From the NCBI GenBank assembly GCA_938041615.1, contig CALISV010000022.1, forward strand, positions 1 to 6,509: DNA of 6,509 bases, read 5' to 3'. The stretch comes from an uncultured Campylobacter sp. Lineage in GTDB: Bacteria > Campylobacterota > Campylobacteria > Campylobacterales > Campylobacteraceae. Positions 5,731 through 6,509 of this stretch are shown one piece after another. Below the pieces are notes generated by a model. The model was not told the origin of the DNA. It did not search any database and saw nothing but the letters and a program-made list of their open reading frames with translations. The stretch's first letter is position 1. Each line of letters begins with the position of its first letter. A program made the position numbers and the translations under genes.

Positions 5731-5943
5731 TTGCCTGGTATTAAGGTACATCCTAACGAGTCTTTTGACGAAGCTTACAGAAAGTTCAAAAAGCAAACCG
5801 ACAGAAACCTTGTCGTGACTGAAGTTCGCGCAAGACGCTTTTTCGAGCCTATGACCGAGATCCGCAAAAAACAAAAAATTGCGGCTCGCAAGAAAATGCT
5901 TAAACGTCTATATATGCTTAGACGCTACGAGTCAAAGCTCTAA
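5731..5943 (+). CDS. rpsU: 30S ribosomal protein bS21
   Basis: Small basic protein of the 30S subunit that sits near the 3' end of 16S rRNA and helps translation initiation. It has 70 residues, the usual epsilonproteobacterial length. The sequence is [19 protein letters not shown] at the start and [13 protein letters not shown] at the end, nearly identical to C. jejuni and H. pylori S21 from memory, with the usual Arg/Lys-rich middle and C-terminus. It starts at TTG; homologues begin MPGIKV, and the strong Shine-Dalgarno confirms it. Upstream in-frame GTGs would add four residues not found in homologues. It has its own promoter and a strong terminator, so it is probably monocistronic. Its position beside ccoG and cmeR, apart from the inserted flavoprotein gene, matches the C. 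jejuni order as I recall it. Confidence 0.97.
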   Translation: MPGIKVHPNESFDEAYRKFKKQTDRNLVVTEVRARRFFEPMTEIRKKQKIAARKKMLKRLYMLRRYESKL

Positions 5944-5946
5944 CCA

Positions 5947-5977
5947 AAAGGGTCGCTTCGGCGGCCTTTTCTTTTTT
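5947..5977 (+). terminator. Rho-independent terminator of rpsU with UUCG loop
   Basis: Stem arms AAAGGGTCGC (5947-5956) and GCGGCCTTTT (5961-5970) pair over ten positions with two G-U pairs, closed by the very stable C(UUCG)G tetraloop, then CTTTTTT. It begins four bases after the rpsU stop. Confidence 0.9.
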
Positions 5978-6014
5978 AAACTCCCGTTTAACTCGCATCA
6001 AAGCCAAAATTTGC

Positions 6015-6020
6015 CATAAT
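6015..6020 (+). promoter_or_regulatory. Candidate -10 box for the HTH protein gene
   Basis: CATAAT, one base from consensus, 31 bases before the ATG at 6052; RNA would start near 6027. There is no clear -35. Because the rpsU terminator separates the genes, an own promoter is expected here. Confidence 0.4.
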
Positions 6021-6051
6021 CTACGCCAAATTTAACAATCAAAGGAAAAAT

Positions 6052-6509
6052 ATGTCCAAAGTGCCCGTGAGCGAGGCCGCGGAAATCTTAGGCGTAACCA
6101 AGGAAGCCGTCTACAACCGCATTCGTCGCGGAACGCTAAAGACCTTTGAAAAAGACGGCGTAAAATACGTGGTTTTGGACGGCTACGAGCCCCAAACCGC
6201 ACCCAAATCGGCGCCCAAAACCTCAAAATCCGCTAAAAGCTCGGAGTCAAAAAAAGCTGCTAAAGTCGGCGAATTTGACGTGAACGAATTTCTACTCTCG
6301 CAAATCAGCGAACTAAAAGAACAAAATCAAAATTTGCGAGCCGACAAAGAGAGGCTTTTTCGCGAAAAAGAGCAAATTTTGCTAAATAATAAAACCGAAA
6401 TAGCTCAAATTTACCGCGAAAGAGACGAGAAGCTAAGGGGGTTTTTAAGTATGCTCGAGCGTCCGCTACTGGCTCGCCAAAACGGCGAATACGTAGCTCC
6501 TATCGACGT
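6052..6509 (+). CDS. Helix-turn-helix/coiled-coil protein of unknown function (partial, 3' end missing)
   Basis: I do not recognise the family. The frame is open for 152 codons to the right edge. Start: ATG with AAAGGA (6041-6046) 5 bases upstream. Residues 4-42 look like a MerR/excisionase-type winged helix-turn-helix: VSEAAEILGVTKEAVYNRIRRG, then LKTFEKDGVKYVVLD as a wing. Residues 47-72 are a low-complexity Lys/Ser/Ala/Pro linker. Residues about 78-132 are rich in Glu, Lys, Gln and Leu (LLSQISELKEQNQNLRADKERL) and should form a coiled coil. A less charged segment begins at about 131 (FLSMLERPLLARQNGEYVAP). No signal peptide or membrane helix is seen. The layout (N-terminal HTH, flexible linker, coiled coil) recalls chromosome- or plasmid-organising proteins such as RacA or KfrA, but that is analogy only; a simple transcription regulator is equally possible. 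From memory, it is not the gene next to rpsU in C. jejuni. Confidence 0.8.
   Translation, partial: MSKVPVSEAAEILGVTKEAVYNRIRRGTLKTFEKDGVKYVVLDGYEPQTAPKSAPKTSKSAKSSESKKAAKVGEFDVNEFLLSQISELKEQNQNLRADKERLFREKEQILLNNKTEIAQIYRERDEKLRGFLSMLERPLLARQNGEYVAPID

Noticed and set aside
5599..5874. Minus-strand open frame covering most of rpsU and its promoter
   Set aside because: It is opposite the near-invariant S21 gene and has no recognisable features.
6032..6226. Minus-strand Arg-rich open frame opposite the HTH gene
   Set aside because: It runs opposite a coding frame with a good ribosome site and HTH motif; its Arg-rich composition is a by-product of the GC-rich codons there.
6437..6441. G5 run in the HTH gene as a phase-variation tract
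   Set aside because: Five bases is too short for frequent slippage.

Overview
The window reads as chromosomal DNA from a Campylobacter, most likely one of the higher-GC oral/gut species (C. rectus, showae, curvus or concisus type). The evidence is an RND efflux operon with a TetR gene that resembles cmeR-cmeABC, an epsilonproteobacterial-type S21, many AAATTT-rich intergenic stretches, TATAAT -10 boxes without clear -35 boxes, and a base composition that looks well above that of C. jejuni. The species is inferred; nothing here fixes it.

Layout. Minus strand, read right to left: ccoG (2674-4026), a TetR repressor of the CmeR type (1978-2610), the periplasmic adaptor cmeA (673-1857), and the first 224 codons of the RND pump cmeB (673-1, running off the left edge). 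The cmeA stop and cmeB start share one base. Between cmeR and cmeA lies a 120-base regulatory region holding a CmeR-box-like operator, two candidate promoters and a second, longer inverted repeat. Plus strand, left to right: a Tat-exported flavoprotein of the fumarate-reductase/flavocytochrome c family (4158-5642), rpsU (5731-5943, TTG start with a very strong Shine-Dalgarno) closed by a UUCG-tetraloop terminator, and the first 152 codons of a helix-turn-helix/coiled-coil protein of unknown role (6052 to the right edge).

How the genes relate. CmeR, CmeA and CmeB form a self-contained multidrug/bile efflux module, with CmeR expected to repress cmeAB(C). CcoG is a membrane iron-sulfur protein of cbb3 oxidase assembly and is not functionally tied to efflux. 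As I recall the C. jejuni genome, cmeCBA-cmeR-Cj0369c(ccoG)-rpsU are consecutive there too, so this block appears ancestral, with the flavoprotein gene as an extra between ccoG and rpsU. The flavoprotein keeps the catalytic arginines of fumarate reductases but has lost both substrate-binding histidines and carries no heme domain, so its substrate and electron donor are open questions.

There is no stretch over 300 bases without a gene. I see no tRNA, rRNA, CRISPR array, insertion sequence or attachment site. I found no clear candidate for a wholly new multi-gene system; the most interesting items are the flavoprotein active site, the regulatory architecture upstream of cmeA, the repeat array in the ccoG/flavoprotein divergent promoter, the rpsU leader, and the uncharacterised HTH/coiled-coil protein.
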